Of a stretch of DNA of 64,000 nucleotides, positions 1 to 11,919 are shown one piece after another. The position numbers and the translations under genes are program-made. Source of the stretch: Lactiplantibacillus nangangensis (GTDB lineage: Bacteria; Bacillota; Bacilli; Lactobacillales; Lactobacillaceae). The notes beneath the pieces were generated by a model. It did no database searches, was not told the DNA's origin, and was given only the letters and a program-made list of their open reading frames with translations. Within the stretch, counting starts at the first letter, position 1, and every line of letters begins with the position of its first letter. The DNA lies in NCBI RefSeq assembly GCF_005405065.1, contig NZ_BJDI01000009.1:1-64000 (forward strand), in the 5' to 3' direction.

Positions 1-98
1 ACAATCTCGAAGATTGCTAGACCCTACACATTTGATTTGTCGAAACTTTGTTCAGTTTTCAAAGGTCTAATTTGTTGAGTTGATTACCTCAACGCAAC
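1..98 (-). ncRNA. rRNA operon leader (5' part, 16S lies off the left edge)
   Basis: Read on the minus strand this stretch begins just after a strong promoter. It holds a short hairpin (GTTGAG/CTCAAC, boxB-like), then CTTTGAAAACTGAAC, which resembles the boxA-containing leader placed before 16S rRNA in lactobacilli and bacilli. No 16S sequence itself is inside the window, so the operon is inferred from leader and promoters. It would be transcribed leftward, in the same direction as lysS. Confidence 0.75.
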
Positions 99-104
99 TT
101 AATC

Positions 105-133
105 ATCATACCAAGTTGATAACAACTTGTCAA
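105..133 (-). promoter_or_regulatory. rRNA operon promoter P2
   Basis: On the minus strand, TTGACA (128-133) and TATGAT (105-110) are separated by exactly 17 bp, a near-perfect sigma-A promoter. It sits directly before the boxB/boxA-like leader, as expected for the promoter-proximal rrn start. Confidence 0.85.
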
Positions 134-203
134 CAACTTTTTATAAATGATTTTCGTTGAAGGCTTGCGGCTAACCGCTTTGTGCGCCTCAACAACGTAT
201 ACT

Positions 204-232
204 AATTTACCAATTATCCAGACAGATTGCAA
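204..232 (-). promoter_or_regulatory. rRNA operon promoter P1
   Basis: On the minus strand, TTGCAA (227-232) and TAAATT (204-209) are 17 bp apart with a TGG before the -10 box. The tandem P1/P2 arrangement about 100 bp apart is typical of Bacillota rRNA operons. Between this promoter and the lysS terminator (233-495) I see only AT-rich sequence that could serve as UP element, and no gene. Confidence 0.7.
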
Positions 233-495
233 GCCCTAAATCGCAAAAAGAACCAGTCAATATTGTCATGTCCACATTGTCATTTTTATAATGTACGGAA
301 GTTAGTAATTTTCAGTCTTTGTCACGTCCAAAACAATCGTATTTCAAGTTGATACAGTCAATAATACTGGATAATTTAGATTCTGTGACAGGGAATTGTT
401 CGTTTTAAAAAGATTTAAACTTTTTTGAGAAAAAGCCTAAAATCATCGATTTCGAAGTTGGAATTGTCGCTACAGCTGCAGTTAGCATCCTTTAA

Positions 496-546
496 AACAA
501 AAGACTGATTCAAAATTAGTCGAAACTAATTTTGAATCAGTCTTAG
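496..546 (-). terminator. lysS terminator
   Basis: A 20-bp perfect stem (AAGACTGATTCAAAATTAGT at 501-520 and its complement at 526-545) closes a 5-nt loop, followed on the minus strand by TTTTG. It lies just past the lysS stop. Confidence 0.9.
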
Positions 547-551
547 AATAA

Positions 552-2081
<1,530 letters not shown>

Positions 2082-2157
2082 TCATTTCTGAAATATCACT
2101 AAACAATCACTACATGTTAATTTTGACAATCAGGGCCTAAAAAAGCAAGGGAATTCT

Positions 2158-3183
2158 TCACTTTACCGGTCGACTCGCTAAATAAGTTGCCAATTGTGTC
2201 GCGAATTGGTCGATTAGCGTGATCATCTCACTTGACGACCTTGTTTCCATTAAAGCGACTTTAGTCCGCGCAGACCGTGGGATGCCCTTTAAATAGTACG
2301 GCACCTGTTCACGAAAAGCCTGACTACCTTGCTGTTCACCTTTCAATGCCACTAATCGCGTTAAATGCTCTTTGGCAATCGTTAGCTTAGTTAAAGGAGA
2401 TGGCAATGGTAGCAGTTCTCCCGTCGCCAAATAATGCGTCGTTTGGGTCAGAAGCCAAGGATTGCCTTCAACCGCACGTCCCATCATCACAGCAGTTGCC
2501 CCAACTTCTGTCAGCATGCGCGCCGCATCTTGTGGCGTCCGCACATCGCCGTTCCCCATCAATGGAATGGTCACAGCGTCCGCGACCCGCTTTAAGATTT
2601 CCCAATCAGCCTCGCCGCGATACCCCTGTTGGCGGGTCCGACCATGCATTGCAATTGCCGCCGCACCAGCTCGTTCAGCAGCCCGGGCATTTTCAACCGC
2701 ATACAAATGGTCCTGATCCCAGCCAGTCCGCATTTTAACAGTGACTGGTTTCGCGACCGCTGCGGTAACGGCTGCGACCATCTCATAAACTTTATCTGGA
2801 TCTAATAACCATTTGGCTCCAGCATCCGTCCGTGTCACCTTATTTACTGGGCAACCCATATTAATATCAATAATATCAGCCGTCGTCTGTTGGTCCACAA
2901 ATCGCGCAGCTTGTACCAAGGTCTCTTTAGAACCCCCGTAGATTTGAACACTCATCGGATGTTCTTGTGGATCAACAAATAGCATATCAAGCGTTTTCTG
3001 ATTCTGATACATGATTCCCTTGTCTGAAATCATCTCACAGACCACTAAGCCAGCACCAAAATTTTTGCAGATGACTCGAAAGGCCGCATTAGTTACACCA
3101 GCCATCGGCGCCACTACGACCCGATTTGGAATCGTCACGGCACCAATTTGCCACTTGCCACTTAACTGACTAGGCATCGCCAT
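2158..3183 (-). CDS. dusB: tRNA-dihydrouridine synthase (DusB-like)
   Basis: This 341-residue FMN enzyme reduces specific uridines of tRNA to dihydrouridine. The TIM-barrel core carries the Dus signature NMGCPVNKVTRTDAGAKWLL, with the catalytic Cys in GCPVNK, followed by VKMRTGW and the phosphate-binding GNGDVRTP. The gene starts inside the end of hslO (14-bp overlap) and has no good ribosome binding site of its own, so translational coupling to hslO is likely. A second ATG two codons downstream (3177) could be the real start. The hslO-dus-lysS order is conserved among lactobacilli and bacilli. Confidence 0.93.
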   Translation of the reverse strand: MAMPSQLSGKWQIGAVTIPNRVVVAPMAGVTNAAFRVICKNFGAGLVVCEMISDKGIMYQNQKTLDMLFVDPQEHPMSVQIYGGSKETLVQAARFVDQQTTADIIDINMGCPVNKVTRTDAGAKWLLDPDKVYEMVAAVTAAVAKPVTVKMRTGWDQDHLYAVENARAAERAGAAAIAMHGRTRQQGYRGEADWEILKRVADAVTIPLMGNGDVRTPQDAARMLTEVGATAVMMGRAVEGNPWLLTQTTHYLATGELLPLPSPLTKLTIAKEHLTRLVALKGEQQGSQAFREQVPYYLKGIPRSARTKVALMETRSSSEMITLIDQFATQLATYLASRPVK

Positions 3184-4057
3184 GTGAACGACTTAAAACC
3201 GCTTGTAATTCAGGCACCGTAAATTGATACTTATTCCCACAAAAATGGCAAACTGCTTCCGCACCTTGGTCTTCATCGATCATCGCTTGGACTTCATGCT
3301 TAGGCAAGGCCATTAAAGATTCGGCAAAACGCTCTTTCGAACAGTCACACTCAAATTTAACCGGCATGTTGTCGAGCACTTTGACATCACCATCAAATAG
3401 CAAGTTCAAAATATCTTCAGGAGTCTTGCCATCACGCAATAATTGCGAGACTAACGGTAAGTCTTTCAATTTACCTTCTAAGGAACTGATAGCTTCATCC
3501 GTCGCATTAGGGAGCACCTGAACCAAGAAACCACCAGCAACGCCAATGGTATTGTCTTCATTGACAAAGACGGATAAACCAACTGCTGAAGGAATCTGTT
3601 CTGATTGCGCCAAATAATACGTGAAATCTTCGCCAAGTTCGCCCGAGACCAATGGCACTTGACCCGTGAAAGGATCGCCAACACCTTGTGACTTTGTGAC
3701 TGCTAAAAAGCCATTAGTCCCAACCGCTGCTTTGACATCGATCTTATGCTTTTCGTTCAATGGTAAATGCACATGGGGGTTCTGTAGATAGCCTTTAACG
3801 GTCCCCTTAGCATTACCATCGACCACGATACCACCAACTGGACCGTTACCATTGATTTTAACGGTGAGTTGTTCGTCCCCTTTTAACACTGAAGAAGCCA
3901 GTAACAAAGTTCCAACTAAACTCCGCCCAAGCGCAGCCGAGGCCGCACTCCAAGTATCATGCCGACGTTGGGCTTCCGCCACAATCCCAGTCGCATTCAC
4001 AGCGTAGGCTCGAAACATTTCGTTGCCCGCCACACTTTTAACTAAATAATCTGCCAT
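3170..4057 (-). CDS. hslO: Redox-regulated chaperone Hsp33
   Basis: This is the 295-residue cytosolic holdase Hsp33, activated by oxidation of a C-terminal zinc centre. The four zinc cysteines are visible as CDC (in KFECDCSKERF) and CHFC about 30 residues later, so redox switching should be intact. I chose ATG 4057, not the TTG one codon upstream, because TAGGAGC then sits about 8 nt away. It follows ftsH after a strong terminator, so it probably has its own promoter, and it overlaps dus at its 3' end. Confidence 0.95.
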   Translation of the reverse strand: MADYLVKSVAGNEMFRAYAVNATGIVAEAQRRHDTWSAASAALGRSLVGTLLLASSVLKGDEQLTVKINGNGPVGGIVVDGNAKGTVKGYLQNPHVHLPLNEKHKIDVKAAVGTNGFLAVTKSQGVGDPFTGQVPLVSGELGEDFTYYLAQSEQIPSAVGLSVFVNEDNTIGVAGGFLVQVLPNATDEAISSLEGKLKDLPLVSQLLRDGKTPEDILNLLFDGDVKVLDNMPVKFECDCSKERFAESLMALPKHEVQAMIDEDQGAEAVCHFCGNKYQFTVPELQAVLSRSHGDA

Positions 4058-4102
4058 CAATATGCTCCTATCTCTGTTTTACTTTCGATTAATCATAACG
4101 CA

Positions 4103-4136
4103 TAAAAAGAGCCGAGACAAAGTCTCAGCTCTTTTA
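4103..4136 (-). terminator. ftsH terminator
   Basis: On the minus strand AAAAGAGCTGAGAC, a 3-nt loop, then GTCTCGGCTCTTTTTATG: a strong intrinsic terminator just past the ftsH stop, separating it from hslO. Confidence 0.9.
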
Positions 4137-4147
4137 GTCATTTCTGA

Positions 4148-6319
4148 TTAAGCTTGACTGTCAGAATCATCCGCAGATGACGCTGCACTATCAGCTTCAC
4201 TAACCGCGCTCGTCACACTTGTGGCTGAGTCAGCTTCGCTCGTTGCGATTGAAGTTGCTTCAGAACCAGCAGCAGATTCACTTGGGAAAGTGGTTTCACT
4301 GTCTGCATCCGTAGTTTTAGCTTGAGCAGTTGCTTGCTTTTCAGCTTCGCGACGTTCAAGTTCACGTTTAGATTCTTCGAAGGAGGCCGCTTTTTCGCTA
4401 GGAAATTCGCTTCCTGTCTTTTCAGGCATCTTCCCAGTATTAAATAAACTGAGAATTTGCTTTTCATCCAACGTTTCATACTTCAGTAAGGCTTCCGCAA
4501 TCAACTTATGTTGTTCACGGTGTGATTGAATAATATCTGTCGCAGTTTGGTGAGCTTCCTCTGCCAAACGACGAACTTCATCATCAATTAATTGAGCCGT
4601 ATGTTGTGAGAAGGCACTAGCGCCCATGCCTTGTTGATAAGCAGCTTGTTGGTTGGCGTTTTCTAGCTCAACAGGACCAAGTTTTTCACTCATCCCATAT
4701 TGAGTGACCATCGCACGCGCAATTTGAGTTGCTTGTTCGAAGTCATTAGAAGCACCAGACGATTGTGCATCGAAGATCACTTCTTCAGCTGCACGACCAC
4801 CCATTAAACCAGCCATCTGTTCCTTGGCATCACGTTTTGACATCAACATTTGATCTTCACGTGGCAACATGATGGCGTAACCGCCAGCACGACCCCGTGG
4901 AACGATCGTAACTTTATGCACGACCCGCGCATCATTCAAGACTAACCCAACGATCGTATGTCCAGCTTCATGGTAAGCCACGGTTTCCCGTTCATGCTTG
5001 CTGACAACCCGATCATGTTTAGCAGGTCCGGCGATAACCCGGTCTTCGGCTTCATCTAAGTCCGAAGCTTCGACTTGTTTCTTATTACGACGGGCAGCGA
5101 GTAAGGCCGCTTCGTTCAATAAGTTTTCCAAATCAGCCCCAACGAACCCAGGTGTTTGCTTGGCAATTTCTTTCAAATCAACATCCGCTGCTAAAGGTTT
5201 ATTCTTAGCATGGACTTTCAAAATGGCTTCCCGACCCTTAACGTCTGGACGACCAACTAAGATCTTCCGGTCAAAACGACCTGGACGTAACAAGGCAGGA
5301 TCCAAAACATCGGAACGGTTGGTAGCCGCCATGACGATAACACCTTCGTTACCCGTGAACCCATCCATTTCAACCAATAATTGGTTTAAGGTTTGTTCAC
5401 GTTCATCATGACCGCCGCCCATGCCGTTACCACGTTGCCGACCAACCGCATCAATTTCATCAATAAAGATGATTGATGGGGCATTCTTCTTGGCTTGTTC
5501 AAACAAGTCCCGAACACGACTAGCCCCGACCCCGACGAACATTTCAACGAAGTCTGAACCAGAGATTGAGAAGAATGGCACGCCCGCTTCACCAGCGACC
5601 GCTTTGGCCAATAACGTTTTACCAGTACCCGGAGGCCCCTCGAGCAAGACACCCGATGGGATCCGTGCGCCTAAGGAAACAAACTTACGCGGATCTTTCA
5701 AGAATTCGACAACTTCGACCAATTCTTGTTTTTCCTCTTCTTCACCGGCAACATCTGAGAAACGAACTTTGTTTTGCTTACTATCGGCTGGTTTAGCCTT
5801 CGTCTTACCAAAGTTCATGACCCGGTTGTTCCCGCCACCTTGACCAGCTTGTCCCATCATCATATAGAATAGGAACACAAACAAGATCAATGGCGCGATA
5901 TACATCAATAACGTGACCCAGATACCGCTAGATTCTTCAGCTTTCGCCGTTAATTTAACGTTCTTCTTGGCTGCTAACTTAGAAACTTGATCGACCGTCG
6001 AGTTGTTTTCCAACATCGTGGTTGAGAAAGCCGTTGTCTTGCTAGACGAGCTGTTGATTCCCAACGCATTAGTTGTCGAAACTTTTTGCGCTTTCCGATA
6101 TTGACCAGTCACCTTGTAGACGCCGCCACTAGGCTGGATGCTAACGTTTTTGACGTTATCCTTGTCTAATTGTTTGACAAATTCGCTATAGCGGATATTT
6201 TGGGTTTGTGAGCTGGAATTATTTCCAAAGAAGAAGTAAATAATCCCCATTAAGCTTAAAAAGATCAAAATATAAAATAAGCTATTACGAAAGAGTCCAT
6301 TGCGTCGATTGTTGTTCAT
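4148..6319 (-). CDS. ftsH: ATP-dependent zinc metalloprotease FtsH
   Basis: This 723-residue membrane AAA+ protease removes misassembled membrane proteins and regulatory substrates. Two N-terminal membrane segments (about residues 11-32 and 131-155) flank an extracytoplasmic domain. The AAA domain has Walker A GPPGTGKT (about 228-235) and Walker B FIDEIDA. The protease domain has the zinc motif HEAGH. The C-terminal 90 residues are low-complexity Ser/Ala/Glu/Thr-rich, as in L. plantarum. ATG 6319 is preferred over the upstream ATG because AAGGAGG lies inside that longer reading frame at the correct distance. The tilS-hpt-ftsH order is the usual one in Bacillota. Confidence 0.97.
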   Translation of the reverse strand: MNNNRRNGLFRNSLFYILIFLSLMGIIYFFFGNNSSSQTQNIRYSEFVKQLDKDNVKNVSIQPSGGVYKVTGQYRKAQKVSTTNALGINSSSSKTTAFSTTMLENNSTVDQVSKLAAKKNVKLTAKAEESSGIWVTLLMYIAPLILFVFLFYMMMGQAGQGGGNNRVMNFGKTKAKPADSKQNKVRFSDVAGEEEEKQELVEVVEFLKDPRKFVSLGARIPSGVLLEGPPGTGKTLLAKAVAGEAGVPFFSISGSDFVEMFVGVGASRVRDLFEQAKKNAPSIIFIDEIDAVGRQRGNGMGGGHDEREQTLNQLLVEMDGFTGNEGVIVMAATNRSDVLDPALLRPGRFDRKILVGRPDVKGREAILKVHAKNKPLAADVDLKEIAKQTPGFVGADLENLLNEAALLAARRNKKQVEASDLDEAEDRVIAGPAKHDRVVSKHERETVAYHEAGHTIVGLVLNDARVVHKVTIVPRGRAGGYAIMLPREDQMLMSKRDAKEQMAGLMGGRAAEEVIFDAQSSGASNDFEQATQIARAMVTQYGMSEKLGPVELENANQQAAYQQGMGASAFSQHTAQLIDDEVRRLAEEAHQTATDIIQSHREQHKLIAEALLKYETLDEKQILSLFNTGKMPEKTGSEFPSEKAASFEESKRELERREAEKQATAQAKTTDADSETTFPSESAAGSEATSIATSEADSATSVTSAVSEADSAASSADDSDSQA

Positions 6320-6415
6320 ATGTGCCTCCTTCATCGAAACTTTTATAACCTATTAAAAGCACGGTACTATTCTTCGATAGTCTAAATAATAGCACATTTG
6401 ACTATCATTGACCAA

Positions 6416-6958
6416 TTATTTATGCTCGTAAATTGCTGGCTTCAAGATTCCAACGTAAGGAAGGTTCCGATAGCGTTCTGCATAATCTAAGCCGTAGCCG
6501 ACCACAAATTCATTTGGCACTTCAAACCCGATATAATCAGCCTTAATATCAACTAGTCGACCAGCTGGTTTGTCCAGCAAGGTGCAGACTTTGACCGACT
6601 TCACATTCCGCCGCTTCAAAAGATCCACCATGAATTTCAAAGTTCGACCCGTATCAATGATGTCTTCGATCACTAACACGTCGCGACCTTCAACATCATC
6701 ATCCAGATCCTTCGTTAATTGGACTTCACCACTCGAAATGGTTTCGTTCCCGTAACTGGATAAATTGATAAAATCTAAATCAGCATAAACATCCATTTCC
6801 CGGATAATATCCGTGGTAAATAAGACGGCACCCTTGAGTACACAAATAATTAATGGATTTTTATCAGCATATTCCGCTGTTAATTCCTGACCCAATTTCT
6901 GCGCAACCTGATGGATATCCTCGCGACTATAAAGTACTCGTTCAATGTCGTTGTTCAT
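6416..6958 (-). CDS. hpt: Hypoxanthine-guanine phosphoribosyltransferase
   Basis: This 180-residue purine salvage enzyme converts hypoxanthine and guanine to IMP and GMP using PRPP. The PRPP-binding motif [14 protein letters not shown] is complete, and the VLKGAVLF loop and the C-terminal YRNLPYVG fit the family. The start overlaps the 3' end of tilS by 4 bp (ATGA type), which indicates coupled translation. The tilS-hpt-ftsH arrangement is widespread in Bacillota. Confidence 0.96.
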   Translation of the reverse strand: MNNDIERVLYSREDIHQVAQKLGQELTAEYADKNPLIICVLKGAVLFTTDIIREMDVYADLDFINLSSYGNETISSGEVQLTKDLDDDVEGRDVLVIEDIIDTGRTLKFMVDLLKRRNVKSVKVCTLLDKPAGRLVDIKADYIGFEVPNEFVVGYGLDYAERYRNLPYVGILKPAIYEHK

Positions 6959-8331
6959 CGTTTCAGATGTACTCCTTTCAACTCCGTATGTTTTAAGGCT
7001 AAAAATACTGTTTGCGACTTCGCCATGTTTGGATCGCGGTAACTAAACTTATGACCCACTAACCACAACACCGTTCCGTGAGCAGTTACTAACACCATTG
7101 CCCCCGCGCGCTCAGCGGCTGGCACCTTTTGATCGATTAAAATCCGGCGAATCAATTGCCGACCGCCATTTTTTAACGTTAAGTCATCGCCGGGTTGCCA
7201 AGGCCGTAAACACAACGGTAAGTCACTCGTCAGTAATGGAAATGGCTGACTTGTTCCCGTTGGCGCGGTGTTAAAAACACCCACTGATTGGGTCGCAGTA
7301 ATTTTCTGCCATTGATTTAAGTCTACCATAATTTTTTCAATGGGCCTTAACTTTTTGACCCTTTTTTTAACAGGTAAAACGTCAACCATACCAGCAACTT
7401 TCACCAATTCAAGCGTGGCGTTCAATTGCATGCGGGTTGTCCTGGATTCTGACTGAAGCGCCCAATGAAAGCTGGGACCAAGCTTGGTCTCACTGATCAA
7501 TTGTTGTCCCCGCTGCTGCAACCAACCCTGGAACACGGCCAGCCGCCACTGACTGGGCAATTTTAGCAAGCGCTTGAGAACTAGTTGTTGCCCCACCTGA
7601 ACCTGAGGCAACAATGTCGCCACCATTTGCGCCTTAGCGTTAAGTAAGGTTGTCAATTGTTGTTCATACGCGGCAATATGCGGCAAGAATTCTGGGTTCA
7701 CGCGCATTAACTCTGGAACGACTCGCTGACGCAACCGATTACGCGTCAGCGTCACGTCTGAATTAGTCACATCTTCATAGTAAGTTAATTGTCGTTCGGT
7801 CGCATACTGGCGTAACTGTTGTTTGGCAAATGGCAGCAACGGCCGAACTAATTGTCCCGTCGCAAATGGCCGACTCGCCTGAATGCCACGCAACTGAGCC
7901 AAGTCGCCACCGCGGGCCAGTTTCATCAAATACGTCTCCGCCTGATCATTAGCATGGTGCGCGGTTAAGATGGCCGCTGCCTGAGTATCTGTCAGCACGG
8001 ACGCAAAGAAGTCGTAACGAAATTGACGGCCCGCCGCTTCAATGCCAGTAGCCGGGTGATCTGCCGCCAACCAATCGGCCACTTTTAGCGTGACGGGTCG
8101 GCTAGCACAATACTCCGTGAGAAAGGCAGCTTCTTCAGTCGATTGGGCCCGCAAATGATGATTGACATGCGCCACAACAAGTTGCGGCCGTTGCTGAACT
8201 GGCACCCGTAACAGCAAATCGAGCAACACCATCGAATCCACGCCAGTTGAAACAGCGACGACGACCGTCTTAGTCGGTGTCAACAAGTGTTGGGCCGCTA
8301 ATTCCCGATTAAATTGTTGGATCAGCGTCAT
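6955..8331 (-). CDS. tilS: tRNA(Ile)-lysidine synthetase
   Basis: TilS attaches lysine to C34 of the CAU-anticodon tRNA-Ile so that it reads AUA. The 458-residue protein has the N-terminal PP-loop ATPase domain, a central TilS substrate-binding region and a C-terminal domain ([11 protein letters not shown]...LIDQKVP) typical of the family. The PP-loop reads STGVDS (residues 28-33) rather than the canonical SGGxDS. Since TilS is essential and the rest is intact, I read this as a tolerated variant. AAAGGAG lies 9 nt before ATG 8331; GTG at 8334 is also possible. Confidence 0.93.
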   Translation of the reverse strand: MTLIQQFNRELAAQHLLTPTKTVVVAVSTGVDSMVLLDLLLRVPVQQRPQLVVAHVNHHLRAQSTEEAAFLTEYCASRPVTLKVADWLAADHPATGIEAAGRQFRYDFFASVLTDTQAAAILTAHHANDQAETYLMKLARGGDLAQLRGIQASRPFATGQLVRPLLPFAKQQLRQYATERQLTYYEDVTNSDVTLTRNRLRQRVVPELMRVNPEFLPHIAAYEQQLTTLLNAKAQMVATLLPQVQVGQQLVLKRLLKLPSQWRLAVFQGWLQQRGQQLISETKLGPSFHWALQSESRTTRMQLNATLELVKVAGMVDVLPVKKRVKKLRPIEKIMVDLNQWQKITATQSVGVFNTAPTGTSQPFPLLTSDLPLCLRPWQPGDDLTLKNGGRQLIRRILIDQKVPAAERAGAMVLVTAHGTVLWLVGHKFSYRDPNMAKSQTVFLALKHTELKGVHLKR

Positions 8332-8480
8332 CACTGACAACTCCTTTCATAATAAGTACACTGCCTGAATCTTCTGTTTCACACTGGCTTTCAAGGTACA
8401 ACCATTCAGTAACCAGCGTCAAGTAGTGTCAGTTAAATTCTCAACTAACACTTAATCTGATATTTTTTTAAGCCAATTTA

Positions 8481-8642
8481 GCCGAGAGGTTGGGCATTTT
8501 TAGGGCTCAGTGGTGAAATTTGACTTAGTTGGCGGTGGTTTACCGGCGACTTAGTCAAAGGCCGGCTTGTGAGACCGCTTTTTGGCTCACAACCGCGCCC
8601 ACCACGTTCCAGCCTTAAAAATGCCCAACCGGTAGGCGGCAA
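8481..8642 (+). repeat. Family A structured repeat, copy A1
   Basis: This copy begins GCCGAGAGGT and ends ACCGGTAGGCGGC. Inside the ends, GTTGGGCATTTTTAGGGCT pairs with AGCCTTAAAAATGCCCAAC. Two inner hairpins are visible: TTTGACT/AGTCAAA and TTGTGAG/CTCACAA around ACCGCTTTTTGG. It lies between tilS and yabR together with about 140 bp of featureless sequence before it. No credible gene is present: the 65-codon plus-strand reading frame here is just the repeat being open. Confidence 0.85.
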
Positions 8643-8695
8643 TCACCGGCTACCTGGTTTTGACTTGTCGGTCTTGGCCTGCCAAATGATAACTA

Positions 8696-8737
8696 AAAAA
8701 ACACCCGTGCAGACCACAAAAGTCTCGCACGGGTGCT
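8696..8737 (-). terminator. yabR terminator
   Basis: On the minus strand the stem GCACCCGTGC/GCACGGGTGT closes a loop and is followed by seven T residues. Confidence 0.85.
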
Positions 8738-8809
8738 TGAATTTAACTAAATTAAATGGCGAGTAGCATGATGCTTCAGCCTGAAACCGCTGACTAAGAC
8801 AAAAGGTGC

Positions 8810-9352
8810 TTAGCTGCGACGACCGCCACGGCCACCACGCTTGCCTTCAGTGTTACGTTTCAATGTTGCTAAGCGATCTTCACTATCCTTCAAGAAGCCA
8901 GACATCAATGAATCAAAGTCATCCTTCTTAGGTTCGTGTTGCCGTGATTGGAAACGGCCGCCGCCGTTACCACCACGACCATGGAAATTGCTTGAGCGAT
9001 GGTTGCCACCACCGTTACTTTGGTGTTCATTGTGTTCAGAACGACCATGATTATTGCCTTGATGGTTGTTACCACCTTGATGGCTATTGTTATGATGTTC
9101 GTGTTCACCTTGCGGATGATCAACGGCCTTACGAATCGAAAGACCAATCTTACCATCATTACCAACTGATAACACTTTGACGGTCACTTCATCGCCAACA
9201 CTCAAAACATCATGGATGTCTTTAACAAATCCATCGGAAACTTCACTGATGTGCACCAGCCCCGTTTGATTGTTACCCAGGTTCACGAACGCACCAAAAT
9301 TAGTGATCCCAGAAACTTTACCAGTGACTTTCGTACCTACTTCAATTGCCAT
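8810..9352 (-). CDS. yabR: S1-domain RNA-binding protein, YabR-like
   Basis: The first 75 residues form one S1 RNA-binding domain (VGTKVTGKVSGITNFGAFVN ... GLVHISEVSDGFV ... VKVLSV ... KIGLSIRKA). The rest is a low-complexity linker rich in His, Asn, Gly and Arg, with a basic Gly/Arg tail (GKRGGRGGRRS), so the protein probably binds RNA or the ribosome. YabR homologues sit at this position (divIC-yabR-tilS) in many Bacillota; their exact role is not settled. The ribosome binding site AGGAGG is about 11 nt before the ATG. Confidence 0.9.
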   Translation of the reverse strand: MAIEVGTKVTGKVSGITNFGAFVNLGNNQTGLVHISEVSDGFVKDIHDVLSVGDEVTVKVLSVGNDGKIGLSIRKAVDHPQGEHEHHNNSHQGGNNHQGNNHGRSEHNEHQSNGGGNHRSSNFHGRGGNGGGRFQSRQHEPKKDDFDSLMSGFLKDSEDRLATLKRNTEGKRGGRGGRRS

Positions 9353-9476
9353 AAAAAAAGTTGTTCCTCCTATGAAATAATGGTTTTAGTATAGCATACT
9401 TTGTGAAATGTTGAGTTAAATTTTCACGGGTCCTATCGAAAATGGTCTACCTTCAAATAACCGCAACGAATAGTGA

Positions 9477-9875
9477 TTAATTAGCAGTTACATCCGCCGC
9501 GTTGTCATTTGGTAAGCTATAAACCGTTTCGCCACTCTTCGTATAATCATACTTCGACCGCAATAATTTCTGGAGATAATCCTGATTATTGAGCTGTTTG
9601 ATTTGGCTATCGAGCTTGGCATTTTTCCGCTGTTCCTGTTTCAAATTAACCTGACTTGTCGCAACCTGACGATTGACCTGACTCAAACTTGCACGCGTGT
9701 TGATCAACTGATATCCGAAAAATAATAATAACGCCCCAAAAATTGCCACGATCAAGATAAACCGGCGTCGCCGCACTTGGCTGACTCGTTCCGAATAACC
9801 ATGTTTGTTTGACGCCACTTGTCGTGAATAGTCATTATTCAACTGTTTGACATTATTGCGTGACCCGTTTGTCAT
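9477..9875 (-). CDS. divIC: Cell division protein DivIC (FtsB-like)
   Basis: This 132-residue bitopic protein has a basic cytoplasmic N-terminus (RRRR), one membrane segment (about residues 39-57) and an extracytoplasmic coiled-coil-like stretch rich in Gln, Leu and Asn, ending with the conserved YDYTKSGE region. DivIC forms the FtsL-DivIB-DivIC complex that activates septal peptidoglycan synthesis. The position between rqcP and yabR is conserved. Confidence 0.92.
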   Translation of the reverse strand: MTNGSRNNVKQLNNDYSRQVASNKHGYSERVSQVRRRRFILIVAIFGALLLFFGYQLINTRASLSQVNRQVATSQVNLKQEQRKNAKLDSQIKQLNNQDYLQKLLRSKYDYTKSGETVYSLPNDNAADVTAN

Positions 9876-10007
9876 GTCCTGCCAGTCCTTTCAAATTGTG
9901 TTGACTAAATTATAACAACTTCAACCGGTGGTGTAAACGACATCATGATGATTAGACCAATGCTTACAGCCATTTCAATGGACCATCTGATTTTTTAAGT
10001 CAGCGAA

Positions 10008-10295
10008 CTAATCGCTAAATGGTTGGCGATAATCTGTTTTATAGTCTTCGCTCACGATGTCATACATCAATTCAGCGTCATTTTTCTTAGTCGTTTCCAG
10101 CAATTGGTTGATCTTGATGGTCAAGGTCTTATTTCCAAAACCAATGATCAATTCATCACCAACACTGACGTTACTAGACGATTTGGCTACCTTGCCGTTG
10201 ATCTGAATCCGCCCTTTGTCGGCGATTTCTTTAGCGACTGTCCGCCGTTTAATAATTCGTGATACTTTCAAAAACTTATCTAAACGCATACTCAT
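10008..10295 (-). CDS. rqcP: RqcP, S4-domain ribosome quality-control factor
   Basis: This small protein (95 residues) is nearly all S4 RNA-binding domain ([21 protein letters not shown] ... [20 protein letters not shown]). RqcP (YabO/YlmH-related) binds the 50S subunit and peptidyl-tRNA and supports RqcH-driven Ala-tailing of stalled nascent chains. ATG 10295 overlaps the stop of the upstream transporter gene as ATGA and has AAAGGAA at about 9 nt; a second ATG follows two codons later. The adjacent pth and mfd also deal with stalled translation or transcription. Confidence 0.92.
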   Translation of the reverse strand: MSMRLDKFLKVSRIIKRRTVAKEIADKGRIQINGKVAKSSSNVSVGDELIIGFGNKTLTIKINQLLETTKKNDAELMYDIVSEDYKTDYRQPFSD

Positions 10296-11896
10296 GAATG
10301 ATGTTCCTTTCCTTTTAACACTGATTTCATTAAACGCTTGCCATACGGGAGTACTAACCACTCACGGATCGTAAATAACCGCATCGCGACCGCTCCCGCG
10401 ACAAACACCACGACCCCAACAATGACGCCAACTAACGTAATAATCCCGGTCATGCCACGATTAGCCGCCATGGTTGGTCCAACTAGGGCTTGAATTTCGT
10501 GGCTCGTCAATAAGACGACCACGCCCATCAAACCGCTGACAAATAATAATTTGACTAAATAGCCACTTTCTAATAACACTTGTTGTAAATCTTCCGGTGA
10601 ACCGACCCACATCACGGCAAACATGACACCCAAGCTGGCAACTGTCGCCAGACTGGCCCCATTTATCCCGAAATGCACGACCATTAAATAGTTCAGGCCG
10701 ATCTTAGTCGCCAAACCGGCAATAATCCCAACGATCATCGCCGTGTATTGATCCAAGCTCTGCAAAACACTCGTATAAGTCGTAATGAGCGCCGCAAATA
10801 AAATACTGAAAACGTACACGCGTAACGCAGTCGTGCCTTCCATCGAGCCAAACAACAGACGATTGATCTGTGGCATTAGCGCCACTAACCCAACCGTGGC
10901 CGCCATCGACAACGCCAAACTCACATGGACCATCGCGCGGGTGTGGCGTTTAAATTCAATGAATTGCCGTTTCGCTAGGGCATTCGTCAAAGCTGGCAAG
11001 AGTGTCGCTGAGAATGACGTCGCCACCACTAAGCCGAGTTGGACCAGTGGTTGACCACGGTCATAGACTCCTTTGATTGATTTAGCAATCTCAATCGGTT
11101 GGCCTTGACGCACGAGCCCCCGCATGACTGAAAATGAATCAATTAATTGTAATAAGATGACGACGGCCGCTACGAGGCAGAGCGTGCCACCTTCGACAAT
11201 AAAGCGATGCGCCAATTTTCGATAACTTGGTAACGGATGCGTCGCTGCTGGAGCTGGCGCCAATAAATGTCGCAACCCAAAGCTGGCAAAAATCACTGAG
11301 GAGCAGACTGCCGCAATAGCCGCCGAGCTCATGGCCCAAGCACCCATGTGATAGTCGTCCCAGCCACGGTGCAAGCTAAAGTAGGCCGCCATGAGAATGA
11401 CGCCAACCCGCACCGTTTGCTCAATTAACTGTGAAACTGCTGTCGGTCCCATTAGGAATTGACCTTGATAATACCCACGGCCAGTCGCTAACCACGGCAT
11501 AAACACGAACATCCACGCGACGGCGCCGATGATGGGGGCTAACTTGATATCCCCCATCCGCATCGCAATCCAATTGGCCCCCAACTGCAAGGTCAAAAAG
11601 ATCAGCAACGACAAAACACTTAAAATGTGGAACACGCGCCGTGTGACTAATGATTTACTCGTTTCGTCCGGCTGTTCCGCCACTAGTTTTGAAATGAAAG
11701 TTGGAAACCCATTCAGTGCAAAGGTCATGCCAATCCCATAGATGGGATAAATCTGTTGATAAACGTAAAAACCGGTGTTGCCCACCATATTTTGAAATGG
11801 AATCCGATAGACCGCGCTTAGAATTTTCGCCACTAAGGACGAAATTGAAAGAATCATGGCCCCCCGGAACATGGTGTTCAAGTGATCTTTTGGCAT
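10292..11896 (-). CDS. MVF/SpoVB-family polysaccharide or lipid flippase
   Basis: This 534-residue integral membrane protein has about 14 hydrophobic segments and the MOP-superfamily opening ([20 protein letters not shown] then [11 protein letters not shown]). Relatives (SpoVB, YtgP/MurJ, YabM) flip lipid-linked cell-wall precursors or polysaccharide units. Which substrate this one handles cannot be told from sequence. It sits between mfd and rqcP, as YabM does in bacilli, and is translationally coupled to rqcP. Confidence 0.88.
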   Translation of the reverse strand: MPKDHLNTMFRGAMILSISSLVAKILSAVYRIPFQNMVGNTGFYVYQQIYPIYGIGMTFALNGFPTFISKLVAEQPDETSKSLVTRRVFHILSVLSLLIFLTLQLGANWIAMRMGDIKLAPIIGAVAWMFVFMPWLATGRGYYQGQFLMGPTAVSQLIEQTVRVGVILMAAYFSLHRGWDDYHMGAWAMSSAAIAAVCSSVIFASFGLRHLLAPAPAATHPLPSYRKLAHRFIVEGGTLCLVAAVVILLQLIDSFSVMRGLVRQGQPIEIAKSIKGVYDRGQPLVQLGLVVATSFSATLLPALTNALAKRQFIEFKRHTRAMVHVSLALSMAATVGLVALMPQINRLLFGSMEGTTALRVYVFSILFAALITTYTSVLQSLDQYTAMIVGIIAGLATKIGLNYLMVVHFGINGASLATVASLGVMFAVMWVGSPEDLQQVLLESGYLVKLLFVSGLMGVVVLLTSHEIQALVGPTMAANRGMTGIITLVGVIVGVVVFVAGAVAMRLFTIREWLVLPYGKRLMKSVLKGKEHHS

Positions 11897-11919
11897 AACT
11901 ATTCCCTTCTACCGATGAC

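Noticed and set aside
233-495. tRNA gene or other RNA between the rrn promoters and lysS
   Set aside because: No cloverleaf, CCA end or GGTTC-type T-loop found in this AT-rich stretch.
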